Positions 15,812 through 24,015 of a stretch of DNA of 64,000 bases are shown here, piece after piece. A program made the position numbers and the translations under genes. The DNA comes from PALSA-610 sp038239145 (GTDB taxonomy: Bacteria > Actinomycetota > Acidimicrobiia > IMCC26256 > PALSA-610). The notes below the pieces were generated by a model. It was not told the DNA's origin, ran no database searches, and saw only the letters and a program-made list of their open reading frames with translations. Numbering within the stretch: the first letter of the stretch is position 1; every line of letters begins with the position of its first letter. The stretch covers positions 124,001-188,000 of the forward strand of contig JBBSFB010000001.1 in the NCBI GenBank assembly GCA_038239145.1, in the 5' to 3' direction.

Positions 15812-16942
15812 ATGAACTTCGCTTTTTCCGAGGAGCAAGAAGAGTTGCGGCGCACGGTGCGCCAATTCCTCGAGGCCAAGTCGCCGGAGACGGAGGTCCG
15901 CCGGCTCATGGAGACGACCGAGGGCTATGACCCTTCGGTGTGGAAGCAGATGGGCCAAGAGCTCGGGCTTCAGGGCCTCGCGATCCCCGAGGAGTTCGGT
16001 GGTCAGGGCTTCACGTTCATCGAGCTCGGCATTGTCTTGGAAGAGATGGGCCGGGTACTTCTCTGCGCCCCGTACTTCTCCTCCGCGGTGTTGGCGGCCA
16101 ACGCCATCCTGAACGCGGGTACCGACGAGCAGAAGTCGGCACTCCTGCCGGGCATCGCGAGCGGCGACACGATCGCCACCCTTGCGTTCACCGAGCCGAG
16201 TGGCAAATGGGACGCGGCCGGGATCACGCTCGAGGCCAAGGAGTCGGGCGGCAAGTACACCCTCTCGGGCGAGAAGATGTTCGTGATCGACGGCCACCTA
16301 GCCGACCTGATCGTGGTGGTGGCGCGCACGGCCGGTACGACGGGCACCGACGGGATCTCGTTCTTCACCGTCAGCGGGAACGCGAAGGGTCTCACCCGCA
16401 CGTCGTTGTCGACGATGGACATGACCCGCAAGCAGGCCAAGCTCGAGTTCGCGAACGTCGCCGCCGAGCCGCTCGGTGCTCCAGGCGCCGGTTGGCCCGC
16501 GTTCTCCAAGACCCTCGATCAGGCGGCCGTCGCGCTGTCGAACGAGATGATGGGCGGCGCGCAGAAGGTCCTCGACATGTCGGTCGAGTACGCCAAGGTA
16601 CGCGTGCAGTTCGGCCGGCCGATCGGGTCGTTCCAGGCGATCAAGCACAAGTGCGCCGACATGTTGCTCGAGGTCGAGTCCGGAAAGTCGGCCGCGTACT
16701 ACGCGTCGTGGGCTGCCGCCGAGGACAACGACGAGCTCCCGGTCGTGGCCGCGCTCTCGAAGGCGTACTGCTCGGAGGCGTACTTCCACGCGACCGCCGA
16801 GAACATCCAGATCCACGGTGGTATCGGGTTCACGTGGGAGCATCCGGCGCATCTCTACTTCAAGCGCGCCAAGAGCTCCGAGATTTACCTCGGCGACCCC
16901 ACGTACCACCGCGAGCTGCTTGCCCAGCGCATCGGTATCTGA
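15812..16942 (+). CDS. Acyl-CoA dehydrogenase family protein
   Basis: This is a 376-residue FAD flavoprotein of the acyl-CoA dehydrogenase fold: N-terminal helical domain (FSEEQEELRRTVRQFLE), middle beta domain (ATLAFTEPSGKWD), and C-terminal helical domain with YAKVRVQFGRPIGSFQAIKH and the end region IQIHGGIGFTWEHPAHLYFKRA. The usual Glu base position cannot be assigned with certainty. The ATG at 15812 has GGGGAG five bases upstream; in-frame codons further up overlap the palindrome and were rejected. Substrate unknown. The next gene overlaps its 3' end. Confidence 0.9.
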   Translation: MNFAFSEEQEELRRTVRQFLEAKSPETEVRRLMETTEGYDPSVWKQMGQELGLQGLAIPEEFGGQGFTFIELGIVLEEMGRVLLCAPYFSSAVLAANAILNAGTDEQKSALLPGIASGDTIATLAFTEPSGKWDAAGITLEAKESGGKYTLSGEKMFVIDGHLADLIVVVARTAGTTGTDGISFFTVSGNAKGLTRTSLSTMDMTRKQAKLEFANVAAEPLGAPGAGWPAFSKTLDQAAVALSNEMMGGAQKVLDMSVEYAKVRVQFGRPIGSFQAIKHKCADMLLEVESGKSAAYYASWAAAEDNDELPVVAALSKAYCSEAYFHATAENIQIHGGIGFTWEHPAHLYFKRAKSSEIYLGDPTYHRELLAQRIGI

Positions 16943-17678
16943 TCCCGCGCGGGATTTCACGGTCGCGGCGTTCAACGCGCACTGGGGTATCGGTCGCTAC
17001 GGCCCGAATGAAGGCGTCCGTTTCGACGTCGCCGAGGTCGTGCGCGGATTCGGGGCCGACCTCGTCGTGGTCCCGGAAGCGTGGCGGGACGCGGACGGTG
17101 TCGGCGTGCTCGACGGGTTGGCCGGCGACGGCTACCGGATCGAGACGACCGAGCTGATGCGGCTCGAGCTGCGCCCACCGCGGGAGCGGCGGGAGTGGAG
17201 CGTCCCCCTCGTCGGTACGTGGGAGCTCGGGATCTGCTCGCGGTTCCCCGTCCTGGATCGGCGCGTCATCCCCCTGGGCAGGGTCTGGAGGGATCCGCCG
17301 GGCTCCCGGCACGCGCTCGGGTTGACCGTCGAGATCGATGGGACGGCAGTGGAGATCATCGCCGTGCACACGTCGTCGAAGTTCTGGCGCCTCGGTCCGA
17401 TGGAGCACCTGCTCCGCTTGCGCCGCGGCATCGTCGAACGGGGCCCGCAGATCATCGCCGGCGACTTCAACTTCTGGGGACCGCCGGTCTCGGCGGCCAT
17501 GCCGGGATGGGAACGACCGGTGCGCGGGCGTACGTTCCCGGCCCGGTACCCGCACAGCCAGATCGACCACGTGCTCGTGCGCGGCGGCATCGTCGGGCTC
17601 TCGGGCGAGGTGCTGCCCCGCACGCCGTCGGACCACCGTCCGATCCGGACCCGACTCCGGTTGCCGCCCGCGCAGTGA
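16920..17678 (+). CDS. Endonuclease/exonuclease/phosphatase (EEP) family protein
   Basis: The domain is recognisable from the start of the first strand (FTVAAFNAHWGIGRYGPNEG), the metal-binding Glu in VVVPEAWRD, the IIAGDFNFWG motif and the C-terminal SDHRPIRTRL. These are Mg-dependent phosphohydrolases or nucleases; the substrate cannot be assigned. No ATG or GTG lies near the domain start. The TTG at 16920, overlapping the dehydrogenase by 23 bases, is the best candidate but lacks a clear ribosome-binding site, so the start is uncertain. The overlap implies coupling with the dehydrogenase. Confidence 0.7.
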   Translation: MPSASVSDPARDFTVAAFNAHWGIGRYGPNEGVRFDVAEVVRGFGADLVVVPEAWRDADGVGVLDGLAGDGYRIETTELMRLELRPPRERREWSVPLVGTWELGICSRFPVLDRRVIPLGRVWRDPPGSRHALGLTVEIDGTAVEIIAVHTSSKFWRLGPMEHLLRLRRGIVERGPQIIAGDFNFWGPPVSAAMPGWERPVRGRTFPARYPHSQIDHVLVRGGIVGLSGEVLPRTPSDHRPIRTRLRLPPAQ

Positions 17679-17699
17679 CGCGGGTCGGTCGCGCGCGGA

Positions 17700-18992
17700 T
17701 CAGGAGACGATCACCGGGGTGACGCGCACGCACCCGGGGTTCAGCTCGTCGAACCATGCGAACGCTTCCTGCACCAGGGTCGTCACCAGCTGGTACTCGC
17801 CGGGAACCGCGGGCAGCTCGACGGTGACATCGAGCGTGACCGCAGCGCCGGGTCCGAGAGGTACCGGGAGCGAGGTCCGGTGGCCGTTGGAGACGATGGT
17901 CGCGCCGCTCGCGTCGAGCAGGCGGTACGCCACGTGCACCGGGTGGTACGGGAACGCCGACGACAGCCACCAGCGTGAGCGGTTCTCGATCGTCGTCGGG
18001 ACTTGTACGACGGCGCCGGCCGTGCCCGTTACGCGGGCGACGCTCCGTGAGAATCGAATATCGGGTTCGACGATCTTGTTCTCCGCCGGCGCGCGCTTGT
18101 TGTAGACGCGCAGGAGCCGCAGCATGCTGCTCACGGAGCGCGGGAAGGCGAGCGCCGCCTGCAGCCGGTTCCGGTGCGGGAGCCCGACGAGGTCGACGAC
18201 CCCGTGGCCGGCGAGCAGGAGATCGAGGTGGGTGTCGGTGAGCAGCGGCACGACCGAACCCGCGGGGCTCAGGACCGCGACGACGGGAAAGAGCGAGCGC
18301 ATCACCTGTAGGAGCTCGCGGTAGGTCCGGTTCCCGAAGCGGCGCAATGCCACCGGGTTGCACTCCACGACCGTGATCGGCCGGAACCGGCGGAGGGTGT
18401 CGGCCGCCCCCGCCAGGACTGCGAGCTCCGATCCCTCGACGTCGAGCTTCAGGAGGTCGAGGCGATCGACGCCCCGTGTACGAGCCCAGGTGTCGAGGCG
18501 TATCGACGTCACCTTCGTCGAGGTCACGTTCGGCCCGCTCGCACCGACGTGGCTCCCGGCCGGGAACGTCGCGTCGAAATCGAAGACCATCCCGCCGTCG
18601 GTGTCGTAGAGCACCGCGTCCTCGACGACGACGTTGGTCAAATGGTTCGCGGCGACGTTCGTCTCGAGGTGTGCGCGCGTGGCGGGCGCGGGCTCGAACG
18701 CGTAGACCGTACCGTCGGGACACAGGCTCGCGAGGAGCACCGTCAGCACTCCGATGTGCGCGCCGCCATCGATGACGACCGCGTCCGGTGCGAGCGTGTT
18801 GCGGAAGAAGACGCTGAACTCGCGTTGGTACCGGCCGCCGGAACGATCGACCTCTCCGATGACGCCGATGTCGCTCTCGTCCCCGGCGATGTCGAACGAA
18901 CGTTGCCCGAATGGATTGAACCGGACAACCTTGTCGTTCACGACGATCGACGCTACCCGACGCCGCCCAGCCGCTTCCGGACGTCGCGTCAC
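17700..18992 (-). CDS. FkbM-type methyltransferase with C-terminal beta-sandwich domain
   Basis: In this 430-residue protein, residues ~60-240 form a class I SAM methyltransferase of the FkbM family (VVIDGGAHIGVLTVLLASL, YAFEPAPATRAHLETNV, LLKLDVEGSELAVLAG). FkbM enzymes often O-methylate glycans. Residues ~320-430 form a separate Ig-like/beta-sandwich domain (VQVPTTIENRS, HPVHVAYRLLD, PGEYQLVTTLVQEAFAWFDE), a module common on polysaccharide-modifying enzymes and similar in pattern to carbohydrate-binding domains. It opens the glycan region and is divergent from the FG-GAP gene. The GTG start has no ribosome-binding site, and the exact N-terminus is uncertain. Confidence 0.82.
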   Translation of the reverse strand: MTRRPEAAGRRRVASIVVNDKVVRFNPFGQRSFDIAGDESDIGVIGEVDRSGGRYQREFSVFFRNTLAPDAVVIDGGAHIGVLTVLLASLCPDGTVYAFEPAPATRAHLETNVAANHLTNVVVEDAVLYDTDGGMVFDFDATFPAGSHVGASGPNVTSTKVTSIRLDTWARTRGVDRLDLLKLDVEGSELAVLAGAADTLRRFRPITVVECNPVALRRFGNRTYRELLQVMRSLFPVVAVLSPAGSVVPLLTDTHLDLLLAGHGVVDLVGLPHRNRLQAALAFPRSVSSMLRLLRVYNKRAPAENKIVEPDIRFSRSVARVTGTAGAVVQVPTTIENRSRWWLSSAFPYHPVHVAYRLLDASGATIVSNGHRTSLPVPLGPGAAVTLDVTVELPAVPGEYQLVTTLVQEAFAWFDELNPGCVRVTPVIVS

Positions 18993-19100
18993 GCGTGGAG
19001 GTCAGTCGGGGCGGGGGATCGACCCGAGATCGGGCGCCGCCTCCAGATCGGCGGCTGCGAGGCCGATTGAGTTGCTGCACCCCTACGAGAGGTCACGTTC

Positions 19101-21452
19101 TTGCGCCGCGATTCCGCTCGATCGACTGTTCGCGTCCGATCGATCCTTCCCGTCGGCCTTCCCGTCGGCCTTCCCGTTCGGTCGACTCGACGGGTCCGCC
19201 GGCCCAAGCAGATGCTGGGCGGCCTGCTGGCCGCCATGGTCGTCGCCGCGATCCCGGCCGTCGCGAGCGCTCCGACCGCGAGCGCGGCCGGACCCGCGGC
19301 TTTCCCCGGCGCGGCCTGGTCGAAGGCGGTCGGACCGACGCATCTCTCGTCGCCCGTCATCGCCGACATCAACGGTGACGGGCATCCCGACGTCGTGACC
19401 GCCGACCTCTCCGGCGTCGTCCACGTCCTCGACGGCCGGACGGGTCGCGACCTCCCCGGGTGGCCGCAGCTGGTGCAGCCGCGGGCCGGCAGCACGGCCG
19501 CGGTCGAGTCGAGCCCGACGGTCGCCGACCTTGATCGCAACGGCCGCAAGGAGATCATCGTCGGAGCCGGTTCCCTCCAGGTCGGCGGTCAGCAGGGTGG
19601 GGTCGTCGCGTTCAACGCGAACGGTTCGGTGCGCTTCCGCATGCAGACGATGACGCTCGCGGGCGAGAACGCGGTGCAGGGCACGCCCGCGGTCGGCGAC
19701 GTGAACGGCGACGGTTTCCCCGACATCGTCTTCGGGAGCTTCGACCATCGCATCTACGCGTTGAACCGGCTGGGCGGCGCGCTGCCCGGTTTTCCCATCG
19801 ACAGTCTCGACACCATCTGGGACTCGCCGGCGTTGTACGACAACGCGCACATCGGCCGGATGGACATCTTCCTCGGCGGTGACGCGAGCCCGGGCGGTCC
19901 GTGCGGCGCGCAGACGTGGTCGGGGATCATGCGCGCGATTCGTGTCAACGCGAACGGTCCGCAGATCCTGTGGTCCCGGTGCCGGCACCAGATCTACCAA
20001 TCGAGCCCCGCGATCGGCGACCTCACCGGAAACGGCCGGATGGCGGTCGTGGTCGGAACCGGCAACGGCCCCTCCGGCGATGCGCTGGCGACGAATTCGC
20101 TGAGCGCGTACTACCTCGACAACGGTGCCGCCGTTCCCGGCTGGCCCGTCGTGTTGAACGGATCGATCTTCGGATCGCCGGTGATCGGTGACGTGAACGG
20201 CGACCACAAGAACGACGTCGTGGTCGGCGCGTGCGCGATCTGCAACGACGGTCGGGTCTGGGCCTTCAGCGGTCACGGCGCCGCGTTGTGGAACGTGACC
20301 CCCGGCGCGAGCGAGAACGACCACACCGAGATTCTCTCGACACCCATCCTCGTCGACCTCGACGGCAACGGCGTGAACGACGTGGCAATCGGGCAGGCCG
20401 GCGAGTTCTACCTCCTGCGGGGGCGCGACGGCGCGCGCCTCTACCGCCCGATCGAGGTGAACCGCGTCGTGCAGAACTCGGCCGCGGTGGCCAACTTCGG
20501 CCCCGGAGCCGGGTGGCGGCTCATCGTTCAGAGCTGGCTCCCGCGGGGCAACGGCCGGCCCGAGAACGGCGCCGGACGCGTCGACTCCTTCCCGCTCCCG
20601 ATCGCGCCCAGGGTCGCGCCCGCGTGGCCGCAGTGGCGATTGAACGCGGCGCATACGGGTGCAGTCCCCGGGCCGCCGCTTCCCCCTGCGAACGCGGGCT
20701 ACTGGTTGGTCGCGAACGACGGCGGCATCTTCGCCTACGGCAACGCGAAGTTCTACGGATCGACGGGTGCCATCCATCTGAACCAACCGATCGTCGGCAT
20801 GGCGCGCACGCCGTTGGGCCATGGTTACTGGTTGGTGGCGAGTGACGGCGGGATGTTCTCGTTTGGCGACGCGCGCTTCTATGGCTCGATGGGTGGTTCG
20901 CACCTGAACCAGCCCATCGTCGGCATGGCCGCGACCCCGAGCGGTCACGGTTACTGGCTGATCGCTCGCGACGGCGGGATGTTCTCGTTCGGCGACGCGC
21001 ACTTCTACGGTTCGATGGGTGGTTCGCACCTCAACCAACCCATCAACGGGATGGCCGCGTCGCCCACCGGCCATGGTTACTGGTTGGTGGCAAGTGACGG
21101 CGGGATGTTCTCGTTCGGCGACGCGCACTTCTTCGGTTCGATGGGTGGTTCGCACCTGAACCAGCCGATCGTCGGGATGACGAGCGCCTTCAACGGACGC
21201 GGCTACTGGCTCGTCGCGAGCGACGGCGGCATGTTCACGTTCGGCTCCGCGCGCTTCCACGGATCGACCGGTGGGCAGCCGTTGGCCGCGCCGATCACGG
21301 CGCTCACCCGTACGGCGAGTGGCCTCGGCTACTGGCTCGTCGGGCAGAACGGAGACGTCTACCCCTTCGGCGACGCGCACTTCTTCGGGTCGACGGGCGG
21401 GTTCACGCTCAACCGCCCGATCGTCACCGCCGCCGCGAGCCGGCCCGCCTGA
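19101..21452 (+). CDS. Secreted FG-GAP propeller protein with C-terminal GYWLV repeats
   Basis: This 783-residue exported protein begins with a long basic N-terminus followed by a hydrophobic stretch (about 38-60) ending in an ASA-type cleavage site. Residues ~80-520 hold FG-GAP/VCBS units with calcium-binding loops such as DINGDGHPD and DVNGDGFPD, expected to form an integrin-like beta-propeller. Residues 533-783 are six 42-residue repeats (GYWLVASDGGMFSFGDARF...). The start is TTG with GAGAGG eight bases upstream; the ATG at 19212 would remove the charged n-region. A 12-bp tandem repeat at 19145 encodes LPVG units. Likely surface adhesin or glycan-binding protein; function inferred. Confidence 0.85.
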   Translation: MRRDSARSTVRVRSILPVGLPVGLPVRSTRRVRRPKQMLGGLLAAMVVAAIPAVASAPTASAAGPAAFPGAAWSKAVGPTHLSSPVIADINGDGHPDVVTADLSGVVHVLDGRTGRDLPGWPQLVQPRAGSTAAVESSPTVADLDRNGRKEIIVGAGSLQVGGQQGGVVAFNANGSVRFRMQTMTLAGENAVQGTPAVGDVNGDGFPDIVFGSFDHRIYALNRLGGALPGFPIDSLDTIWDSPALYDNAHIGRMDIFLGGDASPGGPCGAQTWSGIMRAIRVNANGPQILWSRCRHQIYQSSPAIGDLTGNGRMAVVVGTGNGPSGDALATNSLSAYYLDNGAAVPGWPVVLNGSIFGSPVIGDVNGDHKNDVVVGACAICNDGRVWAFSGHGAALWNVTPGASENDHTEILSTPILVDLDGNGVNDVAIGQAGEFYLLRGRDGARLYRPIEVNRVVQNSAAVANFGPGAGWRLIVQSWLPRGNGRPENGAGRVDSFPLPIAPRVAPAWPQWRLNAAHTGAVPGPPLPPANAGYWLVANDGGIFAYGNAKFYGSTGAIHLNQPIVGMARTPLGHGYWLVASDGGMFSFGDARFYGSMGGSHLNQPIVGMAATPSGHGYWLIARDGGMFSFGDAHFYGSMGGSHLNQPINGMAASPTGHGYWLVASDGGMFSFGDAHFFGSMGGSHLNQPIVGMTSAFNGRGYWLVASDGGMFTFGSARFHGSTGGQPLAAPITALTRTASGLGYWLVGQNGDVYPFGDAHFFGSTGGFTLNRPIVTAAASRPA
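19145..19180. repeat. 12-bp tandem repeat in the signal-peptide region
   Basis: About three copies of CCTTCCCGTCGG occur head to tail and encode LPVG repeats just before the hydrophobic core of the signal peptide. Copy changes would lengthen the n-region without breaking the frame. Confidence 0.75.
20697..21449 (+). repeat. Six 42-residue GYWLVASDGG repeats (coding)
   Basis: Six in-frame units of about 126 bases occupy residues 533-783 of the FG-GAP protein. Units 2-4 are close to identical at both DNA and protein level; units 1, 5 and 6 have diverged. Consensus: GYWLVASDGGMFSFGDA, then FYGSMGGSHLNQPIVGM. The same repeat is present in the amidase at 46690-48228. Confidence 0.9.
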
Positions 21453-21534
21453 CCTGCACGGAGACACCCGCCGCCGCCCGGTCGACAGCCTGGTGACGGC
21501 CCCGGCCAGACCAGGAACCGAGGGCGCGCTGCGC

Positions 21535-21540
21535 TAAGTT
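21535..21540 (+). promoter_or_regulatory. -10 box for wzm
   Basis: TAAGTT ends at 21540, eight bases before the wzm ATG at 21548. This places the transcript start one base upstream of the start codon. There is no Shine-Dalgarno sequence. Confidence 0.4.
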
Positions 21541-21547
21541 TGCCCAT

Positions 21548-22474
21548 ATGCCAACTGCCGAGACACGGTCCGAGCGCGCCCTGCACGACGCCCGGGTAGT
21601 CCGCTCCCGCACCTCGGTCGTCGAACGTTTCAAGCGAATCGTCACCTACCACGAGCTACTCGTCGGGATGACGCGCAAAGAGCTCAAGGTCAAGTACAAG
21701 AACAGCATCCTCGGCTTCGCCTGGTCGATGCTGAACCCGCTGCTCTACCTGATCGTCTTCTACATCGCATTCGTGAAGATCCTGGGTTCGGGCGTTCCCG
21801 CCTTCCCGATCTTCTTGCTGTCCGGCCTGCTCGTGTGGAACCTGTTCTCGACCGGGTTGTCGTCGGCGTGCACGTCGGTTGTTGCGAACGCGGGCCTCGT
21901 GAAGAAGGTCGCGTTCCCGCGCGAGATCCTGCCGCTTGCCGCGGTCGGGAGCATGCTCGTGCACTTCTTCCTGCAGAGCCTCGTCTTGTTTGCCGTGCTC
22001 GCCGTCGTCCGCTGGGACCTTGCGTGGACGTACATGCTGCTCGTCCCGCTCGCGCTCCTCGCGCTGGTGCTGCTCACCGGCGCGCTCGGGATCCTGCTGA
22101 GCGCCACCAACGTCTACCTGCGCGACACGCAGCACTTCCTCGAGCTCGCGTTGCTCGCGTGGTTCTGGATGACGCCGATCGTCTACGGTTTCCAGACAAT
22201 CGGGCGCCGGAACAGCGTGTTCTCGAAGCTCTACATGCTGAACCCGGTGACGCCGATCGTGCTGATCTTCCAACGCGCGATCTACGCCAAGCTCGACAAC
22301 TCCAAGGTGATCGCGACCGCGGCCGATCCGAAGCTCAACCAGATCCTGCCGCACTGGCCGCTCACCGGGTACCTCGCGTACCTCGGCTACTCGTTCGCGT
22401 TCGGTTTCGTCATGCTCGCGATTGCGATCTCGGTGTTCGGCCGGAGCGAAGCGAACTTCGCCGAGGAGCTGTAG
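21548..22474 (+). CDS. wzm: Polysaccharide ABC exporter permease (Wzm-like)
   Basis: The 308-residue ABC-2 type inner-membrane protein has six predicted helices, the N-terminal signature TRKELKVKYKNSILGFAWSMLNP and the LRDTQHFLELALLAWFW region typical of O-antigen/teichoic-acid exporters (Wzm/TagG). It exports undecaprenyl- or decaprenyl-linked glycan with the ATPase encoded three bases downstream. It is the first gene of the operon wzm-wzt-77 aa protein-glycosyltransferase. Confidence 0.93.
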   Translation: MPTAETRSERALHDARVVRSRTSVVERFKRIVTYHELLVGMTRKELKVKYKNSILGFAWSMLNPLLYLIVFYIAFVKILGSGVPAFPIFLLSGLLVWNLFSTGLSSACTSVVANAGLVKKVAFPREILPLAAVGSMLVHFFLQSLVLFAVLAVVRWDLAWTYMLLVPLALLALVLLTGALGILLSATNVYLRDTQHFLELALLAWFWMTPIVYGFQTIGRRNSVFSKLYMLNPVTPIVLIFQRAIYAKLDNSKVIATAADPKLNQILPHWPLTGYLAYLGYSFAFGFVMLAIAISVFGRSEANFAEEL

Positions 22475-22477
22475 CCC

Positions 22478-23779
22478 GTGCCCCCGGCGATCGAGGTCAA
22501 AGGTGTCTCCAAGCACTTCCGGCTCTCGCACGAGCACTATTCGTCGCTGAAGGAGCGGATGATCCACTTCGGGCGCACGCCCTACGAAGACTTCATCGCG
22601 CTGAACGACATCAACATCTCGATCGACGAAGGCACGACGGTCGGCATCCTGGGTCACAACGGATCGGGGAAGTCGACGCTGTTGAAATGCGTCGCGGGCA
22701 TCCTGCAGCCGAACGACGGTGAGATCGTCACGCGCGGGCGCCTGGCCGCACTGCTCGAGCTTGGCGCCGGTTTCCATCCCGAGCTGACCGGGCGCGAAAA
22801 CATCTTCATGAACGCGTCGATCCTCGGACTCTCGAAGCGGTCCATCACAAAGGTGTTCGACGAGATCGTCGCGTTCTCGGAGCTGGACAAGTTCATCGAC
22901 ATGCAGGTCCGGCACTACTCGTCGGGCATGTACGTGCGGCTCGGGTTCGCGGTGGCCGTGAACGTCGATCCCGACATCCTCCTCGTCGACGAGGTGCTCT
23001 CGGTCGGTGACGAAGCGTTCCAGCGCAAGTGCATCGAACGGGTCAAGCGCTTCCAGCGGGAAGGGCGGACGATCCTGTTCGTCACGCACGCGCCCGACAT
23101 GATCCGCCGGATTTGCGAGCGGGGCATCGTGCTCGACCACGGCGAGATGGTCATCGACGCGCGGCCCGGTGAAGCGGTCCGGACGTACCGTGAGTCGCTG
23201 CAGCGATCCGGCCTCGCCGATCCCACGGTCGAGGCCGCCGAAGCGGTCGACGCGGCCGAAGCCGGCCCCGTGCTCGACGACGACTCGTTGTTGATCTCAC
23301 ACGGTCGGCAGATGGCGGCGCAGGCGACCCATCGGGTGAAGATCACCAACGTGACGATCACGCATCCCGGGTCGCGCGACGGTCACACGTGGCTGCTGCC
23401 GGACGAGGCGATGACGATCCGGGTCGGCTACCACGCCGACGAACCCACCGACGACCTGTTGTTCGGTATCGGGATCCACGACGAAGAGGGTGTGAACCTC
23501 TTCGGCACCAACACCAAGATCGAAGGGATCCCGGCGCCGGTGGCCGACGGCGACGGCGAGGTGACCTTCGAGTTCGACCGCGTCCCGCTGCTCGACGGCA
23601 CGTACCTCGTCACGCTCGCGATCCAGTCGACCGACGAAGGCACCGTGCACGATTGGCGCGAACAGGACTACCAGTTCTCGGTCATGAATCCGGCGGGCAC
23701 CGCGGGCCGGGTTGCGCTCCCGGCGCACGTCCGGTTCGGGACGCCGCTCGCCGAACACGTCGAGGGAAGCGGTTCCTGA
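22478..23779 (+). CDS. wzt: Polysaccharide ABC exporter ATPase with carbohydrate-binding tail (Wzt-like)
   Basis: In this 433-residue protein, residues 1-~245 are an ABC ATPase with Walker A GHNGSGKST, the Wzt/TagH-type motif LLELGAGFHPELTGRENIFMN, the signature YSSGMYVRLGFAVA and Walker B ILLVDEVLSVGD. After an Ala/Glu/Asp linker, residues ~285-425 form a Wzt C-terminal beta-sandwich (HRVKITNVTITHP, LFGIGIHDEEGVNLFGTNT, GTYLVTLAIQS). In E. coli O9a/O8 that domain recognises the modified glycan end before export. Its presence suggests the exporter reads a chain-end cap. GTG start three bases after wzm. Confidence 0.93.
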   Translation: MPPAIEVKGVSKHFRLSHEHYSSLKERMIHFGRTPYEDFIALNDINISIDEGTTVGILGHNGSGKSTLLKCVAGILQPNDGEIVTRGRLAALLELGAGFHPELTGRENIFMNASILGLSKRSITKVFDEIVAFSELDKFIDMQVRHYSSGMYVRLGFAVAVNVDPDILLVDEVLSVGDEAFQRKCIERVKRFQREGRTILFVTHAPDMIRRICERGIVLDHGEMVIDARPGEAVRTYRESLQRSGLADPTVEAAEAVDAAEAGPVLDDDSLLISHGRQMAAQATHRVKITNVTITHPGSRDGHTWLLPDEAMTIRVGYHADEPTDDLLFGIGIHDEEGVNLFGTNTKIEGIPAPVADGDGEVTFEFDRVPLLDGTYLVTLAIQSTDEGTVHDWREQDYQFSVMNPAGTAGRVALPAHVRFGTPLAEHVEGSGS

Positions 23780-23781
23780 AG

Positions 23782-24015
23782 GTGCCCCGATCGTTTCGGT
23801 CCGAGGTGGTCCGCAAGCTCGACGACGCGCTGAGCCCGCACTACGTGCGCCAAGAAGACGTGTCGCGCGCCCTCGACGAGCTGACCCGCCTGCTCGCCGA
23901 TCGCTTCGACGCCGAAGCCGAGGCGGTCGCGGTCATCGGGCAGCGGCTGACCGAGCTCACCGCGCTCGTGGCGCGCATGTCCGACGAGCTGGCCGAGCTG
24001 CGCAACCGCTCGTGA
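23782..24015 (+). CDS. Small coiled-coil protein, 77 aa
   Basis: The GTG two bases after the wzt stop opens a 77-codon frame ending in a GTGA overlap with the next glycosyltransferase. The product is predicted helical with heptad-like leucines (ALDELTRLLADRF, IGQRLTELTALVARMSDELAELR), i.e. a coiled coil; no membrane segment. No family recognised. Position between the exporter ATPase and a glycosyltransferase suggests an accessory that links export and polymerisation, which is inference. Codon use and coupling support a real gene. Confidence 0.65.
   Translation: MPRSFRSEVVRKLDDALSPHYVRQEDVSRALDELTRLLADRFDAEAEAVAVIGQRLTELTALVARMSDELAELRNRS

Noticed and set aside
20697..21449. Regular ~126-base direct repeats resembling an array
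   Set aside because: They are in-frame coding repeats without spacers; not CRISPR.
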